DNA of 64,000 nucleotides, from positions 3,559,209 through 3,623,208 of the forward strand of contig WMCF01000059.1 of NCBI GenBank assembly GCA_009792885.1, written 5' to 3'. The position numbers were made by a program, and so were the translations under genes. Numbering within the stretch: the first letter of the stretch is position 1; the number at the start of each line of letters is the position of its first letter. This DNA is from Eremophila alpestris peregrina (taxonomy: Eukaryota > Chordata > Aves > Passeriformes > Alaudidae). The notes beneath the pieces are model-generated. The model saw only the letters and a program-made list of their open reading frames with translations. It was not told the origin of the DNA and did not search any database. Positions 47,169-59,078 of the stretch are shown here, piece by piece.

Positions 47169-48605
47169 CCGGGAGGGACTCGCCAAGAAAAACATTCTAA
47201 AAAAGAGTCTCGGCTGAAGGAAGAGTCCCAAATGATTTGCAGTGACTGTTCTTGAGAGTTGTGGATGCTGTGGGAATAGGCACCAGAACAGCAGCTTTCT
47301 GTGCTGCTTGTGACTAGAGCATGTGCATAACTGTGTGATCTCAGCAGTCATTTGAAATCAGGGGCTCTGTGGGAAGCTGGAGGAATGGGGTGAATGGGTC
47401 AGGAGAAGCTGCACTCTCTGCTGTTGCTGTGGCTCAGTCTGTGGGCAGAGCAGAGTTGCCCCAGCCTGGTCCCAGGCAGCCTGGTGACCCCTCCCAAGGA
47501 CATGTACATACCCCTGGGTCACCTCTTCAGCCACCACAGGACCCCTCGGGTCGCTCTGGGCCGTGTGGGTGTGTGAGGGTGAGCCCAGCTGCTCTCATGT
47601 TCAGCTTCACATCATCGTGTACGTACTGAATGTTCCAGCCTGCTCCCTGAGCACAGGGCCTGCAGGGCCAGGCTGGGGGATGTGTGAGGGGCCTGCACTG
47701 TCACTGTGTCTGCAGGGTCCTCGCAGGGCTGCACACAAAGGAGTCGCAGGTTAAAGCTGTCAACTACTGTGACACAGAGCCTGAGGCCACAGGGGCAGGG
47801 GGCAGGGGAGGAGCTCATTGCCTGCCACAGAAGTGTCTGCAGTGTTTGTGCTCTTGATCAGGTGCTCAGCAAGGTTCATCACATTGTGTTTCCTCAAAAA
47901 GCTTGGCAGCTCCAGCTGCAAGCCATGTGTGGCACTGGGAGCTTGGCCGTGCCTGTGCCGTGCCCTGTGAGGAGGTCGCCTGAGCTGAGGCCAGGAGAGC
48001 AGGGACACAGTGGCTGCTGCCCACCGAGGTCCTGCTGGGTGAGTCACTGGGGTTTGTGACAGACCTGAGCCCAGCACACCCAAGGCAGCCTTTCACTCAA
48101 GTTCATTGTGTTGGTTTTCCTTTTATCAAGGATTTTTCTGCTTCCAGGGCTGTTCCGGAGTGCCATCCAGGATTCTGTTTCACCCTTTGTTCTCAGCTGT
48201 TTATTCCCCTGTCTCATCACTCCACATCCCATGGCACTTGCTATCCCTGGCCTGCCCCATGAGCCCAGGTGAGGCTCCATGAGTGGCTCACAGCAGCTCA
48301 TGGAGCACTCCCTGCTCAGCATGTCCTGCCTCACTGTGTTCCTGGGAGCACAGGCTCCCCTCTGCCATCAGCTTGGCCCCACAGTGCCTGGGCTCCATGT
48401 AGTGCTGCTCGTTGAGCTTCCTGCTGACTCCTTGCTTGGGGACAGGGTGGGATCCGGGACATGGTAGCATGACCTAATTATGCACTTTCAGCCAATGCTC
48501 TGACCTTCTGCGTTTGTTTCTATCACACAAGTGTTCTGTGGTTTTGTTTCCTATGTTTATTTTTTAATGAAAGTATAAAGAATAAAATATTTCCTGAGCC
48601 AGTAT
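47169..48605 (+). other. KLHL12: KLHL12 3' UTR
   Basis: About 1.4 kb follow the stop, up to AATAAA at 48581-48586 in an AT-rich context. No repeat is recognised. The open frames inside are not coding. Confidence 0.7.
48581..48586 (+). terminator. KLHL12: Poly(A) signal AATAAA, KLHL12
   Basis: The hexamer lies in AAGAATAAAATATTTCC, followed by a GT/T-rich stretch (GAGTTTAGCTTCTGTTCTC). It fits a cleavage site near 48605. Confidence 0.7.
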
Positions 48606-49039
48606 TGAGTTTAGCTTCTGTTCTCTACCTTCCAGACATATGTCTGACTACTATGTGAAGGGTTTGTGCAAACCCTGTGTTAGACAGGCAGCTGCCCTCA
48701 GGTGTGTCTCTGCCCTGCACCTTCAGCCCAGTAGTGAAAAACAGCTGCTCCAGCTGTGAGATCCGTGGCACAGAGACCTGCCAGGCCCAGAGGAATCCCT
48801 AATGAGGGAATTGCTTGCAAGGTCTGTTAGAGAAGAGCATGGCAGCAGGGAGGAGGAAAAGACTGTGAGTACAGTCGACAGCAATAATAAACCATGAGGG
48901 GCTGAACATGAGCCCAGGAGGCCAATGACACCTGGCTTGTACCAGCCACAGTGTGACCAGCAGGACTGGTGACCATCCCTGTGTGCTGGGCACTGCTGAG
49001 CCCACACCTCCAACCCTGGGGGCAGTTTTGGGTTCATCA

Positions 49040-49490
49040 TGACAAGAAGGACATTGAGGGGCTGGAGCATGTCCAGGGCAGGGAATGAAGCTGGGGAAGG
49101 GGCTGGAGCCCCAGGAGAGGCTGAGGGAGCTGGGAAAGGGGCTCAGCCTGGAGAAAAGGAGGCACAGGGGGGACCTTGTGGCTCTGCACAACTCCCTGAC
49201 AGGAGGGGACAGCCCAGGGAACAGGGACAGGAGGAGAGGAAACGGCCTCAAGCTGGGCCAGGGGAGGGTCAGGTTGGATTTTGGGAAAAGTTCTTCCCTG
49301 AAGGGGTGGTCAGGCCCTGGCACAGCTGCCCAAGGCAGTGGTGGAGTCACCAACCCTGGAAATGTTCAGATGTGTGGATGTGGCCCCTGGGGACAGGGTT
49401 TAGTGGACAACATGGCAGTGCTGGGGGAGTGCTTGGATTCAATGATCTTAGAGGCCTTTTCCAAATTAAACAATTCCATAATTTTGATAC
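49040..49490 (+). repeat. CR1 LINE 3' copy with the unexpanded 44-bp segment
   Basis: GGCTGGAGCATGTCCAGGGC, AGGCTGAGGGAGCTGGGAAA, GGGGCTCAGCCTGGAGAAAA, GGTTGGATTTTGGGAAAAGT and ATTCAATGATCTTAGAGGCC follow in sense CR1 order. The single-copy segment near 49105-49165 is the sequence that is tandemly amplified at 23185-24085. Confidence 0.9.
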
Positions 49491-50507
49491 TGTTACAGTA
49501 GAGCTGCAGTTGCAAAAAAAAATTGCAGCTCCTTTATCCACCCTGGGCATGTGGGATGAATGGAGCCCAGCATTCATTCATCTGTCCACATGCAAAACAC
49601 AGATTCTGTTGGTTTCAGGGCAAACTGCAGCGTTCTTCCCCAGGAGCCTTTGATGGCTCCAAATCCTCCACCTACTACCTGGTCCCCCCATAAACAGCCC
49701 AACACTCACTCCAGATGTTCAGGAGCCTCTCCTGACACCTGTCCCCCAAAATGCCCATTCTTTAGCCAGTGGGGAAGCAGAGAAGGGAACAGGCCCCGTT
49801 TGGGGGGTGCAGCACTCACTGGGAAGCACCCACTGGTCCCATACATGTCCTACCTGTGCCCCTCTGACACCTGAAGGCACACAGGCAGTGCAGGGGGAGT
49901 TTCTAGGCTCTGATACCCACCCTGGAGCTGTCAGCAGCTCCTCTCCCTTCCCTGACGAGCCCTGCTCTCCTGCCAAGGGGCATTCAGCTCCAAAAGTGGC
50001 ATGTCCAGAGTGTGGTTGGGCAGAAACTCAGCAGTTGGGCAGATTGAAGCAGCAGCATCAGAATTGGGTCACAGCAGGGTGTGACCCTGTGAGAGTGGCC
50101 AGCAGACCCATCCCTGCCTGTCCAGGACAGGATGTACTGAAGGGTTTGAAGAGGAACTGGTGTTTCCAGGGAGACAATGCACAATATAAATCTTCAAAAT
50201 GCTCCATGTTGGTGCTGGAGATGAGAAAATGTACAGGCTCCTGCTGAAAGCAAAACAAAGGGGCAAAATGTTCTGCTTGGAGGAAGCTGGTATCAATTCT
50301 CCTCACCAGCTAGAGTGAAGCTTTGCTTCATGAATAATCCAACAGAAAATGTTAAAAGGCAGAATTAAAAGTGAGTTTTCAACAGAGAACGCTCCCAGCC
50401 AAGACTTAAGAATTGGCCAAAGATCCTATTAATGGGTTTTTATCTACCTCTTGTTCACAAGGACTGTGACAATGAGAGACACCACTGCAGCCACCAGCCC
50501 TGAACGC

Positions 50508-50533
50508 CAAGCCCAGCCCAGCCCAGCCCAGCC
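50508..50533 (+). repeat. (CCCAG)n simple repeat
   Basis: Five to six units of GCCCA/CCCAG in tandem. Confidence 0.85.
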
Positions 50534-51600
50534 TTGGGCCACCAGCTGGAGCCATCAGGGTGGTGTTGTGCCTCTCAGGGTTTATGGGCTGGGGACCTCT
50601 CAGAAGTGCCCCATCTCAGTGACTGTGACAAGGTGAGAGTGATGCAGCACTGACAGCTGTGGATTTGCATCCTGCACCAGCCTCCCCAGGGCAGGCACAG
50701 GGCTCACCTTCCTCCCTCCCATCTGGCTGGGATCTCACCCCTCACAGGCTGGGTTACCCCCAAAATGAGGATGTGAACACATGGTACAACCAGGCAAAGC
50801 CTTACAAATGTGTCACTACATGTCCTGCTACAGTCAGATTGGGAGGGAAGGGCCTCCCCCACTGAGCCTCTTGCAAAGCAGATGGTGGGCAGGAGAAGAG
50901 CTTTCCTGGCTGGTCTGGGGGCAGGAGTGACCCATGGGGAGGCTCTGAAGCTCTGGAGAGAGAGAGAAGTGGCACTGAGGTGGACTGTCCCTGCTTGGGT
51001 GCCTCTGGGGTGCCAGAGTCAGCTCCCAGGGCAGGGATGGACACTCCCAGGAATGTTCTGGGGTGTTTTTCTCGAAGTGGTGTTGACACCTACGTGAGCA
51101 GGAAAGAACTCACAGAATCCAAGGATAATTGTACCTGGGAAGGGCAATGTGGTGGTCTGTAACCCTGCCTGAAGGAGATGCAGTCTGGATCAGGTTCTGT
51201 TGAGTCCAGAGTATCTCCAGGAGTGAGAGTTCTGTGACTTCCCTGAGCCCCCGGACAGGTGGCTCTGGCTGTGGGACAGGACTGAGCCCTGTCACCTTGC
51301 CGTGGCTGGTTTGTGCCCAGCTCAGGGCAGTGGTGCCCCAGGGCTGCTCAGCGGGCCCTGCTGAGCCCCACAGCTCCTCACAGCGCGCTCCCCTCTGGAG
51401 CCCTGCTCTGGCTCCCCACACACACCCAGACAGGGCTCAGGAGCCCAAATGCCCCAAACACTGCCCCTGCCCAGGTCACAGGAGCTGGGTGACGTCTCCC
51501 GGCTGCACTCACACCCAGCTCGTGTCAGCATTGCCCGGGGCTGAGGTGAGCAGCCGGATCGCTGCTGAGACCCTGTACTTTATTTAGTTATCAGTGCCCA

Positions 51601-51755
51601 TTGCTGGTTTCCCCTGAGGGTTCATTGTTCGGAGTGTGGCAGCGGCAGGACGGGCACAGCCACACCGGGACACGGCGGGGCACGGGGCGTGGTCACAGTG
51701 ATGACGTCACCGCGCCGCTCCGCCTGACGTCACTGCGCCGGCCCCGCCCCTCGCC
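51601..51755 (+). promoter_or_regulatory. RABIF: RABIF promoter with two full cAMP-response elements
   Basis: The perfect palindrome TGACGTCA occurs at 51702-51709 and 51725-51732, 23 bp apart from start to start (about two helix turns). GGCCCCGCCCC (Sp1-like) follows at 51740-51750, just before the first ATG at 51756. The island is CpG-rich and lacks TATA. CREB/ATF binding is inferred from the motif. The 5' UTR must be very short or start upstream of the elements. Confidence 0.8.
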
Positions 51756-52252
51756 ATGGCGGCGCCGTGCGCGGAGATGGAGCCGGCGGCGCCTCCTCCG
51801 TCCCCGCCTGCTCCTCCTGCGGCCGCGCCGGGCTCGGCCGGGCTCGTGTGCGAGCAGGGCCGCAACCTGCGGGCCGTGCTGTGCCAGCGCTGCGGCTCCC
51901 GGGTGCTGCTGCCCGGCGCCGCCACCTTCGCCCGCCGTGAGGTACCGGGGGGGTTCGGGGAGGGAGCGGGCGGTGGCGGCCGGGCGGTGACGGCCCCGTG
52001 TCTCCGCAGCTCCTCCTGCCCGCCATGAGGAAGAAGGCGGCGGCGGCGGCGGCGGGAGGCGGCGGGGACGTGCTGCGGGAGCACTGGCTGGTGCGCGACA
52101 TGTTCTCCTTCGAGAACGTGGGATTCACCCGCGACGTGGGCAACGTCAAGTTCCTGGTGTGCGCCGACTGCGAGGCGGGGCCCATCGGCTGGCACTGCCT
52201 CGACGACAAGGACAGCTTCTACGTGGCGCTGGAGCGCGTGGCCCACGAGTGA
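51756..52252 (+). CDS. RABIF: RABIF / MSS4, Rab-interacting factor (join 51756-51941, 52010-52252)
   Basis: MSS4 binds nucleotide-free exocytic Rab GTPases (such as RAB8, RAB10 and RAB3A) and is known as a weak exchange factor and Rab-stabilising chaperone in the cytosol. The zinc site is visible as two CxxC pairs: AVLCQRCGSRVLLPG in exon 1 and KFLVCADCEAGPIGWHC in exon 2. Conserved stretches EHWLVRDMFSFENVGFT, RDVGNVKFLV and CLDDKDSFYVALERVAHE complete the fold. The second ATG at 51777 (MEPAAPP) aligns with the human start (MEPA) and gives 135 residues; the first ATG at 51756 (GCCATGG context) adds MAAPCAE and gives 142. Human has 123. The extra length is a Pro/Ala-rich N-terminus and an Ala/Gly run after MRKK. 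The exons join in phase 0 (GAG|GTACCG ... CCGCAG|CTC). Confidence 0.96.
51942..52009 (+). other. RABIF: RABIF intron (68 bp)
   Basis: GTACCG to TCTCCGCAG, nearly pure G/C. Splicing is required: the exon 1 frame read through the intron would lose the second CxxC pair's frame. Confidence 0.9.
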
Positions 52253-54930
52253 GGCCGGCCCCGGGCTGGCGGCTGGGCCCGGCAGCCCCGACAGCCCCGC
52301 GGCCCTGCGGAACGAGCGCGGCCGCTCACCCCAGAGCCTGCCCGCCCCTGGCCTGGCTGGCCACAGCTCGCCTGCTCCCCCGGTGTGACTGACCCACAGC
52401 CCGACTGGCACCCCATTTCCCAGATCCACAGGCTGACCTGCGCCAGGAATTGCAGCCCTGGCACAGCCAAGTGCTCACCTGCACCCACATAGGAAGAGTG
52501 TTGGTGGTGGGAGGGTCCCTGTACCCTGCAGGGACAGCTCACCCTGACATTTTTGCCACGTAGCCTGATCTACCCCAGTCTGGCTGTTCTGCCGCTTCCC
52601 TGGTGGCTGCTGTTGCTCCAGGGGGCTGAGGTGTCTCTCATGCTGGTGGCCCTGTGACACCATGTAAAGGGGGGCACTGGGATGGGGCATCAGGACTGCA
52701 CTGAGTCGTGGTGGCAGCTGAAGCTGTCTGACCTGCAGCCAGAGCAGTGCCAGGGTTTAAGGCTGAATCTTCTGTTGATTTTCAGAAGGAATGTTTGCTG
52801 TCCCTGGCTCTAACATTTATGTTCTCCAAAAACTCATCCCATGTGACAGCTGTACTCGGTGAGAGTTGTGGCACCTGAAGTGAGTGTAAGGGATTCCAAC
52901 TAACGTGTGCAGTTCTGTTAACTGAGTACTTGGGAACAAAACACAGGTAGAGTGTGCAGACAGCATAGGCTGATAGAACAGCAAACAAAGAAAATGTGCC
53001 ATAGAGCTTTGAGGCAGCAAGAGTGAAGAGATTCCAGCCTGAAAAGGATCTGAATCATTGGACAGACAGTGCTGAAGCATGTCAGAACACATGTGTTAAA
53101 CAGTGATGTCAGGAAGGAATTTCTCTTCTGTAAAAACTGGTGGTAAGAGTAATCTGGAATATGGTGACCAGTTTTGGTTTCTGCCTTTTAAAAGCTGGGC
53201 ACAAAGCTAATTAAAAATGGAAGGAGGCTGCAGCAGCCATGGTTCTCACTGCATTTATCACTGCTGGTAATCATAGCCCAGTCCATTCTCCATTGCTAAC
53301 CCCTGTGTGAGTGACAGAACAGCTCTCCAGGGATGCTCTGGGGTCCCTGGTGCTGTGCCTCACTGTGGGACATCTCACTGTCCTCTGCTCATAAGCACTG
53401 GGGTACTAACCCAGCTGTGAAGGCACAGCTGTCACTGTGCTGAGGTGATGGACTTGCTTGTGCGTCCAAACTCGAGGTGGGGTGCAGGTGTGCTGCCCCA
53501 AGGCTGTGGGAAGAACCTTTCCTTGCCCCTGTAATGGAAGTTTTGTTGGCAGGGCTCTGTAAGGCAGGCACAGCCTCAAATGAGTCTCCCAGAAGAGGCA
53601 TCCTGACAGCAGGAGGGGCACTAACAAGTCCCTTCTTCCTGCAGTGCTTGAGCACCTGCCCTTCTAAGATTTGGAGACTCTGCCTTAATGTGTGGCCTGT
53701 TCTGGGGCTGCTCTGTCAGGAACCTCTGCTGTGGGCAGTCAGGATTTATCAGGGGAGGGACAGAGGCAGAACTGTGGTCTGGGGATTGAGGGTGTCGCTG
53801 GAGCAGGAAGCAAATCCTGTGCTGGGTCCTTGCTAAATGTGTCAGATGGATATTTGTCATGGAAACTGCTTCTTCCCTCCTGCCCTTCCTTTAGCCCTAA
53901 GGCCAAGGACTGCACAGGTTCATCAAGGAGATGTGCCTCAAAGGACAAGAGAGCTTCACGTGGGTTCTGCACAGGTATCGCAAAATGGGATCACATCACT
54001 AATTTCACACTTTGATTTGGACTCTTGTCCCTTAGGATATGTGTTCTGACCTGTAACACCCCAGTTACTGTCCATGTTACTTAAATATGCTGTGCTGCAC
54101 AAGCTGCATTTGGAAGGCACCACTGTGCAGAACAGACTGTGGAAATCAGCTTGGCTAATACTGAGTAAATGACCTCCAAAAAATGCTCCATGTGGATTCC
54201 TGAGTAGTGGGTGGCACTGGGACGGAGCTGGGGGGTGGTGGCAGCTTTCCCAGTCAGTAGAACACCCCTGGAGAGGTGGGGGAGGTCAAAGACCTTCACA
54301 TCACAATGGCAGCAACTGAAATCCACCTCAGTGCAGTGCTTGGAGTGCTGTGAGCTCCTGCTCCTCTCCGGTGGGAGAGGGGAGGGGAATCCTCCATGGA
54401 TCCAGCTGTGCTTTCTGCCGACTCTTAAATATTAAACAGGATCACACAGACTTGAAATGCTAAGAAGAAATGAACAGTCTGATGGGAATTCTTGGGAAGA
54501 AGCTTTTGTACCATGAGATCTTGGGGGTCGTTCAGCCTCAGGTAGGGTCTTGAGTTCCTGCAGCTTGGAGAGGCCATGGAAACAGCCCTGCAGTGCAGGA
54601 GGCATGGGCAGAGACCTGGGGCAGGTGATGGGACAGCTGTGCCGTCCAGCTCTCAGTTAGCTCCTGGGCTCATTCATATTCCCAGAGGTGACTGAGAATT
54701 TCAGGGGATGGGCAGGAAGTGGGGAAGAGGCAGCATCACTGTGTGGAATGTGAGCTCAGGCAGCTCCACTGTGCTGTTAATGGAGCTTTGTGGGAGGAGT
54801 GTCCCAGTCAGCAAATGTGGCCTGGGGGAAGAGCAGCTCCTGCTTCACTGGACACATCACCAGGTCTGGGATCTGCTGAAGCTGCACCATTCCTGTGTCA
54901 ATGAGAGCTAATAAAAATTCACATAGACTC
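52253..54930 (+). other. RABIF: RABIF 3' UTR (extent uncertain)
   Basis: After the TGA the CpG island fades by about 52400. Possible poly(A) signals are ATTAAA at 54431-54436 and AATAAA at 54910-54915. I see no repeat or gene in between. A long 3' UTR is known for the mammalian gene, which makes the distal signal plausible. Confidence 0.4.
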
Positions 54931-57900
54931 ACAAATATTTTCACTGCTTTTTATCCAGCATGTTGAGAAACTGTTTTCCAGTTGTCTGCAATAACTCCTA
55001 GAAAATAAGGGTAGATAACCTTCAGGCATGGGAAGCACTTACATAGGACCTGGGAAAGCTCATCTTGCAGCCCATCCTTCTCTATCAACACCAAGACAAT
55101 GCAGAAACTCTTATTTTCACATGTTGGTCACTTTAAATTAATTTGAAGATGGATTCTTCTGTTTAATGTCTGCATAGATTTGACTCCTGAGACCATCTTG
55201 TGTTAAGATGTAGCAGTGCCTCGAGAGGGAACAGTAACAAACCTGCATCCCTTGCTCCAGTCAATCCCTCCAGCAAGGTTCAGGGGGCCAAGTAATAACA
55301 ATTTTGTCTAATTGCTTCCCGGTGTGGTTTAAGGCATGCCTGGTTTGTATGGGTCAGGTGTTTATATGCTATAAATGTGCTTGGGATGGTTAAAAGCAGA
55401 CCTTGCTTCACTCTGGCTCTGGTGTTGGGTTGGGTTCACAGCCCAGAGCTGTGGTCTGAGCTTGGCTGACATTGGCAGCTCCTGTAGCTTCTACCTCTCT
55501 GCTCCCATTCCCACCCAAAGCTCCCACCTGAGCAGCTGCTGAGCCCTTTGCATGTTCAATTGGATAACTTAGCTAAAGCTTCTTTTCCTGCCTGCTGGGC
55601 TGACCCACGGGAGTCTGGGTGCTGCAGCCTGTGACATGTTCCAGGGGCAATGGCAGGATGAAGGCCTTCCCTCCTTTTTGGCAGCTGCAGGCTGTGAGAT
55701 CAGCTGAGCTGTGGTGGGGAACTGCCACAGGTCACACCTTGCACAGAGATCACAATCACACTCTTCCTTCCCTAAATGAATTATATTTCACTGAATCAGG
55801 TAAGTGGTGCATGGAGCAGGGGCTGAGATTCAACACTCCCTCTTTCCCAAGCTCTGCAAGTCAGCAAAAGGCCTTTGTGCCTGGGCCTGCCAAGACCTGA
55901 GGTTTCTCCTTGATTCCTCACCTCTTACTGAGGGAGTCTTCAGAAGAGCAGTGGTGACAATGTGGGCTTTGAAGCAGAAGCTTGGAGAACTTTGCAGTTT
56001 GCTTCCCTGCTGTGTCCTAGGGCCCTCCCATCCAGAGATGGTCCTCACAGAGGAACCCAGCAGGGATGAAGGTGAGATCACTGCAACACCTGCACAGTGT
56101 GTCTGTGGGACCTGCTGCCTGCAGCTGTGAGGGGAATGGTCAGCAGAGTTCACAGAAGAGCTGTGGTTGATGAAAGCAAGGCCAGCTTGGCCAGGAAGGT
56201 GGCTGTGGTGTTCCCTGTCCTGCACAACTCACCTTGCTGCATTTCCTAAAGCTCTGTTGTGAGCAGGGACTGCTCCATCAGCACAGGCACTTCTGCAGGG
56301 AGGTGTTTGGGGGAACAGAGATTTCTGAAATGTGTTACGAATTTCCCTGAAGGTCGTTTTACATATCTGACGTTGCACTCCCTGGCAGGAACATAAGTAG
56401 GAGGAAAGGAAACAATTGAGATGAAATAGCCTCAGGGTCCTTGGACAACTGGTGCAGGGAAAGCGTCCCTGCCTCCCACAGAGTCAGGTTAATACAGGCC
56501 AAACTCCAGAATCAAAGCAACACTAAACTACCAAGTATTTTGCCAAAAACCCACCAAGTATTTTGAAGTTGCTTGGGGACACAAAAGGAAACCACAGCAG
56601 ATGAGTGGAACCGGCTATAAAAATGCAGAGAGAACATGAGGACTTTTATCAAAGCCAGCTTTGTTCTCTTTCAACCAACACTTTTATGCATTTCAGCATA
56701 AATACTTGAGTGCTGAGTTGTGAGGCAGCCAGTTCCCCCTGGTGCAGCTTTGGTATGAGCACAGCTGGGCCCCTCAGTGAGTGTGAGGGGAGAGAAGGGG
56801 GAGATGGCAGCCCAGCAATCCAGGTGAGAGTTACTGACCTGGGGGCTGGATGGGGGAGAGAAGCCAGATTTCACAGGAGTGAGAGCCCCAGCACCTGAAA
56901 ACGACCCAATCTTACACAAAGTGAAAATCGAGTGCTTGGCTCCCTTCATGCAACCCCTGAGGAAGAGTGAGCAGATTCGGGGGTTGCTGAGAAAACGCTT
57001 CCATTCTTTAAGGGAGGGAAGTAGCTCTGGGTAAAGTGTTTCTTGCATCTTTCCTAAAACTGAATCGAGCAGAGTCCACAGTCCATCCCAGTGGCTGCTG
57101 CAGTTTGGCTTTTGAAGTGCTGCACATGGAAGTCTGGGAGAGCTGCAGGACTGGGAGCACCTGCGGGGGAGGATCTGTCCCTTGAGCATCCCAGGGCCGT
57201 TTCCTGGGGCCCCAAGGCAAGAACTAGCCAGATACAGCTTCTGCCTGGAGAAAGGCAGTTGCCCTTCCCTCCTTGGCACGGTTCTCAGCCGTGTGGGCTG
57301 AGCTGGACGGGACACCCCCGGGCAGGTTTGGAGCGCAGAAATGCAGCTGGACGTGGCAGTGGGGCATGTGCTGCCCCAGCAGCCGTGCAGCAGCACAGGA
57401 GGCCTCAGCAGAGAGCCAGAGCCGTGTGTTTGCAGCTGCCCCGGCTGTGTGTGGCAGGACAGGGCAGAGCTGCCGGCGGGGTCTGTCCTTCACAAGCCTT
57501 TCAGGGTAATTTGTGTGTTGATGGGATCCGAGTGTCCCTGGGGCGGGAGGCTGAGCTGGGAGGATTCCCTCGTGGATGTGTTTGTCCCCGCCTCCCCTGG
57601 CTGGGGAAGCAGCAGGGAGTGTGTGTATGCTCAGCTGGGCTTCTGCTCCCCCTTTCATGTTCCTTATCTTCCAGGAGGCTCCGAATTCCCTGGGGGAAGG
57701 CAGGCAGTTGCTGTAATCGCTGTGCGTGCAGAGGCAGAGCGCTCCCGTCTGCTTGCTGCCGGGAGTCCCCTGTGCCATTGTTCCAACCCAGCTGGAAGAG
57801 ATGCCCTGAGAGCAAGGGAAAATGAGCAAAGCCGTGTCAGCACAGGTATCCTTCCCCTCCTCAAGCAGCTGGCTCGGAATGCTGTGCACAGCAGGGTCTT

Positions 57901-59078
57901 TCCATGGCAAACATCCAGACCACAGCTCGTTGCAGAATCGCTGTTAATTTGGAATATCTGGCACTGGAACATGAGGACGTGGCTTCAAGAACTTGTTGCC
58001 TTGTGCTTTCCTGTTCTCTTGGAGGACTTGGTTCACTCTGCCAGGCCATGGCAAGTCCAAGGGGAAGGCACCAAAAAAGGCCAGAACTCAGCAAACAGAA
58101 CCCAAACTGCCAAAGAGAAAGGGTGCTTGGAGAAAGGAGCAGCTTCAGGCTCCAGAGGGAGGGGTCTCCCTTGATAAGGAATACCAAAGTGTGAGGACTG
58201 TAGCTATGCATCAGCAGCAATCTGGGGCTCTGTGCCCTCACCAGCTCAAGCCCTGCTGCAGCCACAGGTGTCCCAGCCTGGCTCCTGGTGCCAGCACTCC
58301 TCATGGCACCAGCACTGCTCGGGGGGATCTGCTTCCATCCCTTTCCTCAAGGCCCCTGCTAGGATATGGGGATTTCTGTTGGAAACCCACTGTGCTGGCA
58401 CCAAAAGGGAATGTCTTGTGTGTAGCTGGATGGTACCCGAGACACAGCTCCTGATTTTGGGAGAGGTGATGTTACAGTGCCCAGTGCTGCACACGCTCAG
58501 GGCAGCACAACATGAAGTGCAGTTTACTGGGACCCTCTGGCTCACTCCTTGGCACCCCTTCCCTGCCTTCATGGACATTTTGTGCTGCTGATCCAGCACA
58601 ATGTGATGTGAAATTGGTGTTGACACAGAGGTCAGTGAAAAGAGGCTGTTGCCATGTGCAGCTGCACCACAAGGCCAGTGCAGTGCAGAACTGGGTGCAC
58701 TGGTTGTAATGCAGGGCAGCTGCAGAGCACCTCTGCCTTGTCCCTGCAGGTCACTGGATCACCTGGAGCCCTCCAGCAGGTCAGTGCCTGCAGTGCTTCA
58801 GCTCCTCAGGGCTAATGGGGTTCAGTTCTGTCCTGGTGTCCTGCTCTAATCCATTGGTGTCACCATGAATCCCCAGAGGGTCTCAAATCTGAGACAGTGC
58901 ACTGAGGAGTTTCTGTTCCTACCTGCTTTATTGGTCAGCAATCCATGGGATTCTCAGTGCAGCCACCCCGTGTGCACTTTGGGCAGCAAGAACCATCTCA
59001 GATCTGTGACACTTCGCCCAGCCTCTGCTGCCTGACCATCACAGATGGATACAGCCCTGCCAGGGGAGTCTGGACTGT

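Larger units (their letters stand above)
48606..51600. other. KLHL12-RABIF intergenic region (3.0 kb)
   Basis: It contains a CR1 copy (49040-49490) and a CCCAG pentamer repeat (50508-50533). The 184-codon minus frame at 48799-49353 and the 204-codon + frame at 49039-49653 are open because of the CR1. I see no gene. Confidence 0.75.

Noticed and set aside
48799..49653. Frames of 184 (-) and 204 (+) codons between KLHL12 and RABIF
   Set aside because: Open because of the CR1 copy at 49040-49490.
51707..52429. 240-codon minus frame opposite RABIF
   Set aside because: Shadow frame of a G/C-rich gene; the + strand encodes the recognisable protein with both CxxC pairs.
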